Both the position numbers and the translations under genes were made by a program. A stretch of 47,085 nt of DNA from Deltaproteobacteria bacterium (GTDB taxonomy: Bacteria; Desulfobacterota; Desulfuromonadia; Geobacterales; Geobacteraceae). Below, piece after piece: positions 29,645 to 38,539 of this stretch. The stretch spans positions 1 to 47,085 of the forward strand of contig JAJZUC010000001.1 in the NCBI GenBank assembly GCA_021847245.1, read 5' to 3'. Position 1 is the stretch's first letter, and each line of letters begins with the position of its first letter. The notes beneath the pieces were generated by a model. It was given only the letters and a program-made list of their open reading frames with translations. It ran no database searches and was not told the origin of the DNA.

Positions 29645-30241
29645 ATGAGGCGGGCCGTATTCCTTGACCGCGACGGCACCATCAACGTGGAGAAGTCGTA
29701 CCTCCACCGGGCCGCGGAGTTCGAGTTCATTCCCGGCGCCCCGGAGGCGATCCGCCTCCTCAGGGAGGCCGGGTTTCTCGTGATCGTGGTGACGAACCAG
29801 TCGGGGGTGGCGCGCGGCTACTACGACGAGGAGGCGGTCCACCGGCTGCACCGCTTCGTGGACCGGGAACTGGCCAAGGCCGGCACCGGCATCGATGCTT
29901 ACTATCTCTGCCCCCACCACCCCCGGCACGGGGTCGGCCCCTACCGCGTCGAGTGCGCCTGCCGCAAGCCCCTCCCCGGGATGATTCTCGCCGCCGCCGC
30001 CGTCCACGGGATCGATCTCGGCCGCTCGTGGCTCGTGGGTGACAAGGCGAGCGACGTCGAGGCCGGGACGGCCGCCGGCTGCCGGTCGATCATCGTCCGG
30101 ACCGGCTACGGCAGTGACGAGGCCCCGCTGGTGCCCCGGCAGGTGCCGGTCTGCGACGACCTCCTCGCCGCCGCCCGCCTGATCCTTGCCGAAGAGGCCA
30201 GTGGCCTTGCCGCGTCGGTGCCGGGGGGAGATACCGTTTGA
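29645..30241 (+). CDS. gmhB: D-glycero-manno-heptose 1,7-bisphosphate 7-phosphatase
   Basis: HAD-superfamily phosphatase removing the 7-phosphate between the two HldE steps. The 198-residue protein shows the catalytic FLDRDGTIN, the TNQSG motif, the zinc-binding loop (CPHHPRHGVGPYRVECACRKP region with its Cys and His ligands) and WLVGDKASDVEAG at the end. The last ~20 residues (GLAASVPGGDTV) are a slight extension. The start is ATG with a modest upstream site. A candidate promoter for rfbA overlaps its stop codon. Confidence 0.93.
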   Translation: MRRAVFLDRDGTINVEKSYLHRAAEFEFIPGAPEAIRLLREAGFLVIVVTNQSGVARGYYDEEAVHRLHRFVDRELAKAGTGIDAYYLCPHHPRHGVGPYRVECACRKPLPGMILAAAAVHGIDLGRSWLVGDKASDVEAGTAAGCRSIIVRTGYGSDEAPLVPRQVPVCDDLLAAARLILAEEASGLAASVPGGDTV

Positions 30242-30267
30242 CGTTTTTCAGGCAGCCATGTTATAAC
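30238..30267 (+). promoter_or_regulatory. Candidate internal promoter for rfbA
   Basis: TTGACG (30238-30243), a 17-base spacer and TTATAA (30261-30266), or TATAAC with an 18-base spacer, lie about 55 bases before rfbA. The -35 overlaps the gmhB stop. This is one of the best sigma-70 matches in the window and would give the rfb-mre part separate expression. Confidence 0.5.
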
Positions 30268-30321
30268 TGACCGTTCCAAGGACGTTTTTGATTCGATCTT
30301 ACCGTTTTTCGGAGATTCTCC

Positions 30322-31215
30322 ATGGCCATCAGGAAAGGCATCATCCTCGCCGGAGGGGCGGGGAGCCGCCTCTATCCCCTCACCCTCGTCGCCAGCAAGC
30401 AGCTCCAGCCGGTCTACGACAAGCCGATGATCTATTATCCCCTGGCCACCCTGATGATGGCCGGGATCAACGAGATCCTGATCATCTCCACCCCCCACGA
30501 TACCCCGCGGTTTCAGACCCTTCTCGGTGACGGCGCCCGCTGGGGGGTCAGGCTCGACTACCGGGTCCAGCCCGAGCCCAACGGAATCGCCCAGGCATTC
30601 ATCGTAGGGGAAGAGTTCATTGCCGGCGATCCCGTCTGTCTCATCCTGGGGGACAACATCTTCTACGGAAAGATGGAGCTCGACCGGGCCGTGGCCGATT
30701 TCGCCGGCGGGGCGATGATCTTCGGCTACTACGTGAACGATCCCCACCGCTACGGCGTGGTGGAGTTCGACGGAGACGGCCGGGCCGTCGGCATCGAGGA
30801 GAAGCCTTCCGAGCCGCGAAGCAACTACGCCGTGCCGGGACTCTACCTCTACGACGGGAAGGTGAGCGCCATTGCCCGGAACCTGAAACCGTCGGCCCGG
30901 GGGGAGCTGGAGATCACCGACGTGAACCTGGAGTACCTGCAGCGCGGCGAGCTGCGGGTGCAGAAGCTCGGCCGGGGAATCGCCTGGCTCGATACCGGCA
31001 CCCACCAGAGTCTGCTGGAGGCGTCGCACTTCATCGGGACCCTGGAGGCGCGTCAGGGGCTCAAGATCGCCTGCCTCGAAGAGATTGCGCTCCGGATGGG
31101 GTACATCGACTGCAAGGGGATGGCCGCCGCCATCGCCGCCACCCCGAAGTCGTCGTACCGGGATTACCTCGTCCGGGTCTATAACGAAACCGAACTGTGC
31201 GGAGGGAGGAACTGA
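30322..31215 (+). CDS. rfbA: Glucose-1-phosphate thymidylyltransferase
   Basis: Makes dTDP-glucose from dTTP and glucose 1-phosphate, first step towards dTDP-rhamnose and related sugars. The 297-residue protein has the nucleotide loop [20 protein letters not shown], the site DKPMIYYPL, the metal motif [10 protein letters not shown], and the family ending [11 protein letters not shown] through GYIDC. Length is normal. GGAGA precedes the ATG. The next gene overlaps its stop by one base. The dehydratase (RfbB) and reductase (RfbD) of the same pathway are not in this window. Confidence 0.94.
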   Translation: MAIRKGIILAGGAGSRLYPLTLVASKQLQPVYDKPMIYYPLATLMMAGINEILIISTPHDTPRFQTLLGDGARWGVRLDYRVQPEPNGIAQAFIVGEEFIAGDPVCLILGDNIFYGKMELDRAVADFAGGAMIFGYYVNDPHRYGVVEFDGDGRAVGIEEKPSEPRSNYAVPGLYLYDGKVSAIARNLKPSARGELEITDVNLEYLQRGELRVQKLGRGIAWLDTGTHQSLLEASHFIGTLEARQGLKIACLEEIALRMGYIDCKGMAAAIAATPKSSYRDYLVRVYNETELCGGRN

Positions 31216-31703
31216 TGTCCGGCTGGCCCGAGTTCACGAAGGGGAAGATCCACGACGTCACCGTCCGCCCCCTCGCCAAGTATCTGGATGAGCGGGGATG
31301 GCTCGCCGAGCTCTTCCGCAGCGATGAGACCGATCCCCGGACCATGCCGGTCATGGCGTACCTCTCCATGACCCAGCCGGGGGTGGCCCGCGGCCCCCAT
31401 GAGCACGTCGACCAGACCGACTGGTTCTGCTTCATCGGCCCCTCCAACTTCAAGGTCTTCCTCTGGGATGCGCGGCGGGATTCCCCCACCTTCGGCGTCC
31501 GCCAGACGATCTTCGCCGGCGCCGACGCCCCCCTCGCCGTGATCGTGCCGCCGGGGGTCGTGCACGCGTACAAGAATATCGGCACGGCGGACGGCATCGT
31601 CTTCAACGCGCCGAACCGACTCTATGCCGGCGCAGGGAAGAAGTCGCCGGTGGACGAGATTCGTCACGAGGAGGTTGAGGGATCGCCCTTCTGCCTCGAC
31701 TAA
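31215..31703 (+). CDS. dTDP-4-dehydrorhamnose 3,5-epimerase family protein
   Basis: A 162-residue cupin of the RmlC type. VRPLAKYLDERGWLAELFR, SMTQPGVARGPHEHVDQTDW, and VPPGVVHAYKNIGTADG follow the family order, but the usual catalytic stretch RGLHYQ is replaced by RGPHEH. The epimerase reaction is therefore likely but not certain; it could be a related isomerase or a 3- or 5-only epimerase. The start at 31215 overlaps the rfbA stop (TGATG) and has GGAGGGAGG just before it. It is the last sugar gene before mreC. Confidence 0.78.
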   Translation: MSGWPEFTKGKIHDVTVRPLAKYLDERGWLAELFRSDETDPRTMPVMAYLSMTQPGVARGPHEHVDQTDWFCFIGPSNFKVFLWDARRDSPTFGVRQTIFAGADAPLAVIVPPGVVHAYKNIGTADGIVFNAPNRLYAGAGKKSPVDEIRHEEVEGSPFCLD

Positions 31704-31756
31704 GGCGCCATCGGCGCCGCACACGCCGTTGTGCCGTGCCGGTCCCTTGAGCCCCA

Positions 31757-32581
31757 ATGCTGGAACTGATCAAACGATACCGGTTTCCCATCATCACCGG
31801 GGTGGCCCTCCTGGTCGCCCTTGCCTTCTATTCCCTCAACCTACGGGACAAGGAACACGCCAATCCCTTCGAACGGACCGTCATGGATATCTTCGCCCCT
31901 CTCCACAACGTCGGCGAGCGGATCGGCAATGCGGTCGGAGGGCTCTGGAGCGACTACATCGACCTGGTAGATGTCAGGAAGGAGAACAAGCAGCTCCGCC
32001 AGTCGGTGAAGATCCTCAATGCCCGGCTTCTCGAAGGGCGGGAAGCGAACCTCGAGAACGGCCGCCTGCGGGCGCTGCTGAACCTCAAGGGGACCATTAA
32101 GACCTCATCGGTGGCGGCCATGGTGATCGGGGAGGACAATTCCCCCTGGTTCAAGACCCTCGTCATAAACCGCGGCGCCGTTGACGGCCTGCAGGAGGGG
32201 ATGCCGGTTGTAGCCGCCAGCGGGGTGGTGGGGCAGGTGGTGAAGGTGGCGTCGGGGAGTTCCCGGGTCCTGCTGCTGACCGACCACGCCAGCGGCATCG
32301 CCGCGGTAGTGCAGCGCTCCCGCGCCCGGGGGGTCGTGAAGGGGAAGGGGGGCGGGCTCTGCTCCCTGGAGTTTTCGCTCCGCGAGGAGGATGTGAAGGT
32401 GGGCGACATCCTCGTCACCTCCGGGATAGGGGGGATATTCCCCAAAGGGCTCGTCATCGGCGAGGTGTCGATGGTCAAGAAGGGGGAGTACGGCATCTTC
32501 CAGTCCATCGACGTGAGACCGGCCGTTAACATGGCCAAGCTCGAAGAAGTCCTTGTTCTGATGCAGAACGGTCATGATTAA
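31757..32581 (+). CDS. mreC: Rod shape-determining protein MreC
   Basis: Periplasmic scaffold of the elongasome that activates PBP2-RodA. The 274-residue protein has one N-terminal membrane segment (FPIITGVALLVALAFYSL), a coiled coil at about 70-105 (KENKQLRQSVKILNARLLEG), and the two-barrel MreC domain with VIGEDNSPWFKTLVINRG, LLLTDHASGIAAVVQRS and GDILVTSGIGGIFPKG. It overlaps mreD by eight bases. The start is an ATG; the upstream 53 bases hold only a small GC hairpin. Confidence 0.95.
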   Translation: MLELIKRYRFPIITGVALLVALAFYSLNLRDKEHANPFERTVMDIFAPLHNVGERIGNAVGGLWSDYIDLVDVRKENKQLRQSVKILNARLLEGREANLENGRLRALLNLKGTIKTSSVAAMVIGEDNSPWFKTLVINRGAVDGLQEGMPVVAASGVVGQVVKVASGSSRVLLLTDHASGIAAVVQRSRARGVVKGKGGGLCSLEFSLREEDVKVGDILVTSGIGGIFPKGLVIGEVSMVKKGEYGIFQSIDVRPAVNMAKLEEVLVLMQNGHD

Positions 32582-33059
32582 ATTCACCTGGTACGCCATT
32601 CTCGTCTTCGCGGCGCTCGTGCTGCAGGTTACGATCCTCCCCGCCTACGTGGCGGACCCCTTCCAGCCGAACCTTCTGATCATCTTCGTTGTGTACATGG
32701 GGTTGCGCGAATCGGCCGTGTGGGGCGTGGCGGCATACTTCCTCGGTCTGGTGCACGACAGTTTCAGCGGCCTCTATCTGGGGCTCAACGGCTTCTCCTA
32801 TCTCCTCATCTTTCTCGTGCTGCGCACCGTTGCCGACCGTCTCTTCACCGATCGCCGCTCCCTCATGATTCTCGGCGTCTTCTCGGCGAGCATCGGCAAC
32901 GCCTTGCTGAACCTGCTGCTCCTCGCCCTTTTTTCCGCCGCGCAGGGGATCTATGAAACACTCCTCCAGAGCATCGTCCCCCAGGGGCTCGTCAATGCTC
33001 TCATCGCTTCGGTCGTCTTCACTTTCTCCCCCCTGGCGCGGATGGGGGACGCACGGTGA
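32574..33059 (+). CDS. mreD: Rod shape-determining protein MreD
   Basis: A 161-residue integral membrane protein of the elongasome. About five hydrophobic segments are visible; the loop GLVHDSFSGLYLGLNGFSYLLI is the most recognisable MreD stretch. It works with MreC at the inner membrane. It overlaps mreC by eight bases and mrdA by four (GTGA), so mreC-mreD-mrdA are translationally coupled. Confidence 0.9.
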   Translation: MIKFTWYAILVFAALVLQVTILPAYVADPFQPNLLIIFVVYMGLRESAVWGVAAYFLGLVHDSFSGLYLGLNGFSYLLIFLVLRTVADRLFTDRRSLMILGVFSASIGNALLNLLLLALFSAAQGIYETLLQSIVPQGLVNALIASVVFTFSPLARMGDAR

Positions 33060-34978
33060 ACGGGCAGCGTTTCATCCACGACAACTACGGCTCCAAGAGG
33101 CAGCTCGTCGTTCTCTCGATCTTCGCCGCGGCACTCTTCTTTCTGCTCCTGACCCGCCTGTGGTATCTGCAGATCGTCAAATCCGAAGAGCTTCACAGCC
33201 AGTCCGAAAGCAACCGTCTCCGGCTCGTTCCCGTGGCCGCGTCCCGGGGGACGATTTTCGACCGCAACGGCGCGGTGCTCGTCACCAATCGTCCTTCCTT
33301 CAGCGTGGCGGTCATTCCCCAGGAGGTCAGGGACCGCGACGCCCTTCTCGAACGGCTGTCGCGGTACCTCGAAATCGATCGCGCCGAGCTTCTCGATAAA
33401 TGGGAGAAAGGTAAGGGGCGCGCCCGGTATTATCCCATCGTCCTGGCATCGGGAATCACCCGCGATCAGCTCGAAGTGCTGGAGGAGAACCGCCTCTGGC
33501 TCCCCGGCGTCGAGATCGAGATGAAACCGGTGCGCCAGTACGAGGACGGTACCCTTGCCGCCCACCTCCTCGGCTACATCGGCGAGGTTTCGGACGAAGA
33601 CCTGAAGAAGGATGCCGCCAGCGGTTACAACTCCGGTGATTACATCGGCAAGAGCGGCATTGAGCGGAGCTGGGAGAAGCTGCTGCACGGCCGGGACGGG
33701 GGGCGCCAGATCGAGGTGGACGCCCGCGGCCGCGTCCTGCGAACCATCTCCGAGACCCCTCCCGCCGTCGGCTCCAGTCTCGTCCTCACCATCGATACGG
33801 CGCTCCAGAAGCAGGCCGAGAAGGCCTTTGGCGAGCAGGCAGGGGCCGCAGTGGTCATGGATGTCAACACGGGAGAGATCCTCGCCATGGTGAGCAATCC
33901 CGGCTTCGACCCGGCTCTCTTCGCCGGCAGGATGCCGCCGGACAAGTGGAAGGAGTACCTGGAGGACAAGCGCCACCCGCTGGAGAACAAGGCGCTCAAG
34001 GGGCAGTACCCTCCCGGCTCCACCTTCAAGATCATCACCGCCCTGGCCGGCCTGGAAGAGGGACTCATCGACGAGCGGAGTTCGTCGTACTGCAAGGGGG
34101 CCTACGTTCTCGGCCGCAATACCTTCCGTTGCTGGGAGAAGAAGGGGCACGGGACGGTCGACCTGAAACGGGCCCTCAAGGAATCGTGCGACGTGTACTT
34201 CTACCAGCTGGGGGAAAAGCTCGGCATTAACCGCATTGCTGCCTACGCCCGCAAATTCGCCCTCGGGGCGCCGCTGGGGGTCGGGCTCGAAAACGAGAAG
34301 GGGGGGCTGATCCCGGACAGTGCCTGGAAGGAAAAACGGTACGGCAAAAAATGGCTCCAGGGTGACACCCTTCCGGCCGCCATCGGGCAGGGGTACGTGC
34401 TGATGACGCCGATTCAGCTGGCGGCCATGATCGGGGCTGTCGCCAACGACGGAACCGTCTATCGCCCCCATCTCGTGAAACGGGTCATTGACCAGGAGGG
34501 GAGGGTGATCCGGGAGTTCAAGCCCGAGGTTGTGGCCCGCACGAGTATCAGCCCGCGCAGTTTTCGCCTCGTGAAGGAAGGCCTGCTTGCCGTGGTGAAC
34601 GAGGGGGGGGGAACCGGCGGCCAGGCCAGGCTTTACGACGTGCGCGTGGCGGGAAAGACCGGCACGTCGCAGGTGGTGAAACAGCGGGACAAGAGAGGAG
34701 CAATCCCCTACCAGTACCGCGATCACGCCCTCTTCGTCGCCTTTGCTCCCTACGACAGGCCGGAAATTGCCGTGGCGGTGGTGGTTGAGCACGGCGAGCA
34801 CGGCGGTTCTGCCGCCGCCCCCATCGCGAGGAGCATTCTGCGGACCTACTTCGAGAGAAAGAGTTCTGCCGCAAAGCCGGCCGGCGCGGGGAGCTCCCCG
34901 ACCGGCGGAGATGAAAAACACGGAACGGGCGGAAACGGCCGGGAAAATGCGAATCCTGCGCCGCAAGAGGAAGAATGA
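33056..34978 (+). CDS. mrdA: Penicillin-binding protein 2 (elongasome transpeptidase)
   Basis: Class B transpeptidase that cross-links lateral wall peptidoglycan with RodA. The 640-residue protein starts at a GTG overlapping the mreD stop. It has a membrane anchor (LVVLSIFAAALFFLLLTRLW) and the dimerisation domain beginning LVPVAASRGTIFDRNG. The transpeptidase motifs are Ser322 in PPGSTFKI, the SxN-type ESCDVYF, and KTG with Lys534 in VAGKTGTSQ. The C-terminal ~30 residues are low-complexity (AKPAGAGSSP, then GNGRENANP), as often seen in PBP2. rodA begins three bases after its stop. Confidence 0.96.
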   Translation: MNGQRFIHDNYGSKRQLVVLSIFAAALFFLLLTRLWYLQIVKSEELHSQSESNRLRLVPVAASRGTIFDRNGAVLVTNRPSFSVAVIPQEVRDRDALLERLSRYLEIDRAELLDKWEKGKGRARYYPIVLASGITRDQLEVLEENRLWLPGVEIEMKPVRQYEDGTLAAHLLGYIGEVSDEDLKKDAASGYNSGDYIGKSGIERSWEKLLHGRDGGRQIEVDARGRVLRTISETPPAVGSSLVLTIDTALQKQAEKAFGEQAGAAVVMDVNTGEILAMVSNPGFDPALFAGRMPPDKWKEYLEDKRHPLENKALKGQYPPGSTFKIITALAGLEEGLIDERSSSYCKGAYVLGRNTFRCWEKKGHGTVDLKRALKESCDVYFYQLGEKLGINRIAAYARKFALGAPLGVGLENEKGGLIPDSAWKEKRYGKKWLQGDTLPAAIGQGYVLMTPIQLAAMIGAVANDGTVYRPHLVKRVIDQEGRVIREFKPEVVARTSISPRSFRLVKEGLLAVVNEGGGTGGQARLYDVRVAGKTGTSQVVKQRDKRGAIPYQYRDHALFVAFAPYDRPEIAVAVVVEHGEHGGSAAAPIARSILRTYFERKSSAAKPAGAGSSPTGGDEKHGTGGNGRENANPAPQEEE

Positions 34979-34981
34979 GCG

Positions 34982-36082
34982 ATGATCGACAGGAGACTGA
35001 TAACCAACTTTGACTGGACCCTCTTTGGAATCGTGCTTGTCGTCTGCGCCGTGGGGGTCGTCAATATCTACAGCGCCTCGGCATCATATACCATTGTTGG
35101 CACCCCCTTCTTCGTGAAGCAGTTGTACTGGATTGTCGCAGGCCTGCTGCTGGTGGTGGTGGTCTGCAGTATCGATTACCACCTGCTGGAGGATGTCTCG
35201 TACTGGTTCTACGGATTGCTCTGCTTCCTGCTGCTGGTCGTTCTGGTGGTGGGAAAAACTTCCATGGGGGCCACGCGGTGGCTTCATCTCGGATTTTTCA
35301 GCATTCAGCCTTCGGAGCCGATGAAAATCGTCGCCATCATGGTCCTTGCCCGCTTCTTCTCGAACTATTCGACCGCCGGCGGGCTGACATTGAAGGACCT
35401 TGCGTACCCGGCCCTTTTCATCGGGGTTCCCGCAGCGCTGATCATGAAACAGCCGGACCTCGGCACGGCGATCCTCGTCATTCTCATCGCCTGTTCGATG
35501 TTCGCCTATGTAGGGGTCAGGCTCTCGGCGTTTGTCGCCTGCCTGGTCTCGGCCATCCCTGCCGTCTACCTGGCGTGGCACTACTACCTGCGGGATTACC
35601 AGAAAAACCGGATCCTCAACTTTCTCGATCCCGAGCGCGACCCCCTGAGCAGCGGGTACCACATCATCCAGAGCAAGATAGCGATCGGTTCGGGAGGAGT
35701 ACTGGGGAAAGGATTCATGCAGGGGACCCAGGCGCAGCTCCGCTTTCTCCCCGAACAGCACACCGATTTTGCCTTTTCGGTATTCGGCGAAGAATGGGGA
35801 TTCGTCGGCTGCCTTGTGCTGCTGCTGCTCTACCTGTTCCTGATCTTCTGGGGGCTCCACATCGCAAGCCGCTGCAACGACCGCTTCGGGAGCCTGATGG
35901 CGGTCGGGGTCACCGCCATGCTCTTCTGGCATATCGTCATCAACATCGGAATGGTGATCGGGATCTTTCCGGTGGTGGGCGTTCCGCTTCCGCTCTTTTC
36001 GTACGGCGGAACTTCCATGATAACGTCGATGGTGGGGGTGGCAATCCTGCTCAACATCAGCATGCGCAGATTCATGTTCTAG
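34982..36082 (+). CDS. rodA: Peptidoglycan glycosyltransferase RodA
   Basis: SEDS-family polymerase that makes glycan strands from lipid II. The 366-residue protein has about ten membrane segments. Conserved SEDS stretches include GATRWLHLGFFSIQPSE, KQPDLGTAILV, and the late GVPLPLFSYGGTSMI. The large periplasmic loop (LDPERDPLSSGYHIIQSKIAIGSGG) contains the catalytic-site aspartate region. It closes the elongasome operon; no strong terminator follows, only a short tandem repeat. Confidence 0.95.
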   Translation: MIDRRLITNFDWTLFGIVLVVCAVGVVNIYSASASYTIVGTPFFVKQLYWIVAGLLLVVVVCSIDYHLLEDVSYWFYGLLCFLLLVVLVVGKTSMGATRWLHLGFFSIQPSEPMKIVAIMVLARFFSNYSTAGGLTLKDLAYPALFIGVPAALIMKQPDLGTAILVILIACSMFAYVGVRLSAFVACLVSAIPAVYLAWHYYLRDYQKNRILNFLDPERDPLSSGYHIIQSKIAIGSGGVLGKGFMQGTQAQLRFLPEQHTDFAFSVFGEEWGFVGCLVLLLLYLFLIFWGLHIASRCNDRFGSLMAVGVTAMLFWHIVINIGMVIGIFPVVGVPLPLFSYGGTSMITSMVGVAILLNISMRRFMF

Positions 36083-36126
36083 CCGGTCCGGCGGTACTTC
36101 CCGGCCGCTCTCTCCCCGTGTGACTC

Positions 36127-36162
36127 GCATTCGGGGATCCTCCCGCATTCGGGGATCCTCCC
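36127..36162. repeat. Perfect 18-base tandem duplication
   Basis: GCATTCGGGGATCCTCCC occurs twice head to tail (36127-36144 and 36145-36162), followed by a third, partial unit (GCCTTCATCCTCCC). It lies between rodA and the zinc-ribbon gene and may vary in copy number by slippage. Confidence 0.8.
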
Positions 36163-36179
36163 GCCTTCATCCTCCCGCT

Positions 36180-36332
36180 TCAGGCAACCTTGTTGTTCAG
36201 CAGGATTTTCTCCTCGAACGATTCAATCCACATCGTGCCGCAACGCGTGCATTCGAGCAGATTGTCGGCATAGCCGTCTGCGTGCATATCGATTTCGATT
36301 CCCGTGCGGGTGCTGCAAATAGGACACTTCAT
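36180..36332 (-). CDS. 50-residue zinc-ribbon protein
   Basis: A tiny protein with two CxxC knuckles, MKCPIC and LECTRCGTMW, spaced 24 residues apart, which should bind one Zn2+. The start at 36332 is set by an almost ideal ribosome-binding site (AAAGGAGGATACGTT before ATG) and by a good promoter at 36361-36390, so I take it as a real gene despite its size. The charged tail (ESFEEKILLNNKVA) has no known motif. Function unknown; similar mini zinc ribbons act in regulation or as redox/metal proteins. Confidence 0.78.
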   Translation of the reverse strand: MKCPICSTRTGIEIDMHADGYADNLLECTRCGTMWIESFEEKILLNNKVA

Positions 36333-36360
36333 AACGTATCCTCCTTTCTCTGTTGATTCA

Positions 36361-36390
36361 ACTATAGAGAAAGGTGCCCGAGTGTTGCAA
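36361..36390 (-). promoter_or_regulatory. Promoter of the zinc-ribbon gene
   Basis: On the minus strand TTGCAA (36390-36385), an 18-base spacer and TATAGT (36366-36361) lie about 30 bases before the start codon. Close sigma-70 match in an AT-rich gap. Confidence 0.55.
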
Positions 36391-36659
36391 GAGGTTATTG
36401 TTGCCAAAAGTCAGATAAAACAGCAGTTTATGTGCTAAAAGATGGCGGATGTCAGATCGATATTTTAGAACTGGGGGTGAGGGAAGAGTATTTCCGCCGC
36501 ATGGGGACGGCCGATCTCCGGAAAACAGGCGAAGTTGGACATTAGAACGAAATTATGCCGGCACGGGGTTCAAGTTGCTGATCTTCCCTTTTTTTTTCAG
36601 CCGGTACAGCAATTTTTTTCACCGAAAAATCCCCAACAATGGTTTTGCATCTTGAGCTC

Positions 36660-36687
36660 TTGCCATAACTTCCTGCCCTGCTATACT
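36660..36687 (+). promoter_or_regulatory. Candidate promoter of amrS
   Basis: TTGCCA (36660-36665), a 16-base spacer and TATACT (36682-36687) lie 25 bases before the amrS ATG. The rest of the ~270-base gap between the two divergent genes shows T-runs but no other signal I can defend. Confidence 0.5.
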
Positions 36688-36712
36688 TAAAAAATTCTTA
36701 CGGAGGCAGGTC

Positions 36713-37729
36713 ATGAGAGAGGCGAGCTTCTACTCCAAAGTTGAGGGGGGGGCGGTAAACTGCGCCCTGTGCCGTTTCCGCTGCACGATTCCGGATGGCG
36801 GTCGCGGCATCTGCGGGGTGAGGGAGAATCGTGGAGGTGTGCTCTATTCCCTGGTCTATGGAAAGGCGGTGGCGGAACATGTCGATCCGATAGAGAAAAA
36901 GCCCCTTTTCCACTTCATGCCCGGTAGTCGCACCTACTCCATCGCCACCGTCGGATGCAACTTTCGCTGTCTTCACTGCCAGAACTATTCAATTTCCCAG
37001 GTGCCGCGAAGCGAGATTCCCCTTGGCGGCCACGACCTCCCTCCCGAAGTGATCGTCAGCAGGGCGTTGGCATCCGGTTGCCGGTCGATCTCGTACACCT
37101 ACACCGAACCCACCATTTTTTTCGAATACGCTTATGATACCGCCGTGTTGGCCCACCGCAACGGCCTGAAGAACGTCTTTGTGACCAATGGCTACATAAC
37201 GCCCGAGGCACTCGCCCGGATCGCCCCCTGCCTCGATGCGGCCAACATCGACCTCAAAGGGTTTTCCGAGCGCTTTTACCGTGAAGTCGTGCATGCGATG
37301 CTCGACGAGGTGCTTGCCTCGATACTCGAATACAAAAGGCTCGGCATCTGGGTCGAACTAACCACTCTTATCATCCCCAACCTCAATGACTCCGATGAGG
37401 AACTGAAGGCAATGGCCGAATTCATTGCCGACAAGGTCGGCATCGAGACCCCCTGGCACGTCACCCAGTTTTATCCTTCCTATCGATTGCTCGATCAGCC
37501 TAGAACCCCGCCCGAAACTCTGCGAATGGCCCGCCAGTTCGGTCTGGAGGCGGGTTTGCGCTATGTCTATGAAGGAAATGTCCCTGGCCTTCACGGCGAA
37601 AGCACCTTCTGCTCCGCCTGTGGCGAACTACTCGTTTCGCGCACCGGATTTCGCGTTGAGTCCATCGCTGTCGAGAACGGCCGTTGTCCACGATGCTCGA
37701 CAGTGCTCGATGGCGTCGGCATACCCTGA
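36713..37729 (+). CDS. amrS: AmmeMemoRadiSam-system radical SAM enzyme
   Basis: A 338-residue radical SAM protein of the AmrS family. The 4Fe-4S motif CNFRCLHC has Cys82, Cys86 and Cys89. The N-terminal four-cysteine group (Cys17, 20, 24, 34) and a C-terminal CSACGELL...CPRC ribbon give possible extra metal sites. Conserved pieces include RGICGVRENR, LHCQNYSISQ, YTYTEPTIFFEYAYD and TPWHVTQFYPSY. The reaction is not established; the family usually co-occurs with AmmeMemoRadiSam proteins A and B, which are absent here. GGAGG precedes the ATG. It is single and divergent from the zinc-ribbon gene. Confidence 0.9.
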   Translation: MREASFYSKVEGGAVNCALCRFRCTIPDGGRGICGVRENRGGVLYSLVYGKAVAEHVDPIEKKPLFHFMPGSRTYSIATVGCNFRCLHCQNYSISQVPRSEIPLGGHDLPPEVIVSRALASGCRSISYTYTEPTIFFEYAYDTAVLAHRNGLKNVFVTNGYITPEALARIAPCLDAANIDLKGFSERFYREVVHAMLDEVLASILEYKRLGIWVELTTLIIPNLNDSDEELKAMAEFIADKVGIETPWHVTQFYPSYRLLDQPRTPPETLRMARQFGLEAGLRYVYEGNVPGLHGESTFCSACGELLVSRTGFRVESIAVENGRCPRCSTVLDGVGIP

Positions 37730-38539
37730 TGCGTCTCCATTTTTAACCCACCCGGTATTCAGGTCCTGGTTGCGACGTAAATTGGGCTCGATAGTTGAAA
37801 ATTAATAGCAATTAATAATGTGCACCTAACGGGTCGGTCCGTAAAGCCGCACGTATTTATTAGACTTTGCTTATTTGTCCTGAGAGATGTTTGCATTTTC
37901 CTTTGCGCAGGAGGTGGTGATTTGGCGGCTATTGTCGTCAAAAGACAGAATTATGACAGACCTTGATTTAATTTTCCCGCGACCGCCTGGGAAGTGAGAA
38001 TGAAAAATCTAGTGATAACGGCGCGTTGGGGGTGGTGGATTTGTTGTGAGTCAAGGAATCGACATGTACGGTGTGAATTTTGTATTGATAATTTGGACGC
38101 CGGGTTTAAAATGCGGCTGTTTTCGTTAAATGTGATGTCGATCATTGTTCGGGGGCTCTCCAACACGATCCTTAACAATTTTTCTCGCCATTGATTTTAA
38201 TCTTATATTGCTTTAATGTTGCCCCTTCGTTTGTTCTTGCCGTTTCTGGACCATTTGATTTCCAGGTTCGCCTGGCCTGTCGACATGCATGAATAAGTCT
38301 CTGCAGGCAGCATGCTCACAGGTGCATTCCCTGAGCGATGCGGCCTCGGTTTGGAAGGGGATGGCATTCCGTGTCGCGCGGCTGCCTCCCGGAAAAGGAT
38401 GCAATGACGTGCTTGATATCGATGACGCGGCTGAACGTCAATCCAAGGTAAGGGAGGTGATAGTCGGCATATCGGTGCCAGTAAGGGAAGATGTAAGTTT
38501 GTACTGGTTTGCAGCACATTTACGAAAGGAGCAGAAAGG
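37730..38539 (+). other. 810-base gene-poor AT-rich leader of the omcZ-like gene
   Basis: This stretch is more AT-rich than its neighbours, especially 37740-38220. I see no tRNA, terminator or c-di-GMP (GEMM) riboswitch core in it. A weak promoter match (TTGATT, 17 bases, TAATGT) lies near 38192-38220. AGGCAGC near 38305 can pair with GCTGCCT at 38381-38387, enclosing a GC-rich segment. The length and placement before a major cytochrome gene suggest regulation by a long 5' leader, but this is inference. Confidence 0.4.

Noticed and set aside
28183-29730. 515-codon minus-strand frame opposite hldE
   Set aside because: Antisense shadow; hldE motifs are complete on the plus strand.
32951-34966. 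671-codon minus-strand frame opposite mrdA
   Set aside because: Shadow of the penicillin-binding protein gene; the composition is an antisense product.
36120-36356. 78-codon plus-strand frame after rodA
   Set aside because: Starts in the tandem repeat and is antisense to the better supported zinc-ribbon gene.
37730-38539. GEMM-type (c-di-GMP or cGAMP) riboswitch before the cytochrome gene
   Set aside because: Such elements precede some Geobacter cytochrome genes, so I looked for the conserved core, but found no matching core or paired stems.
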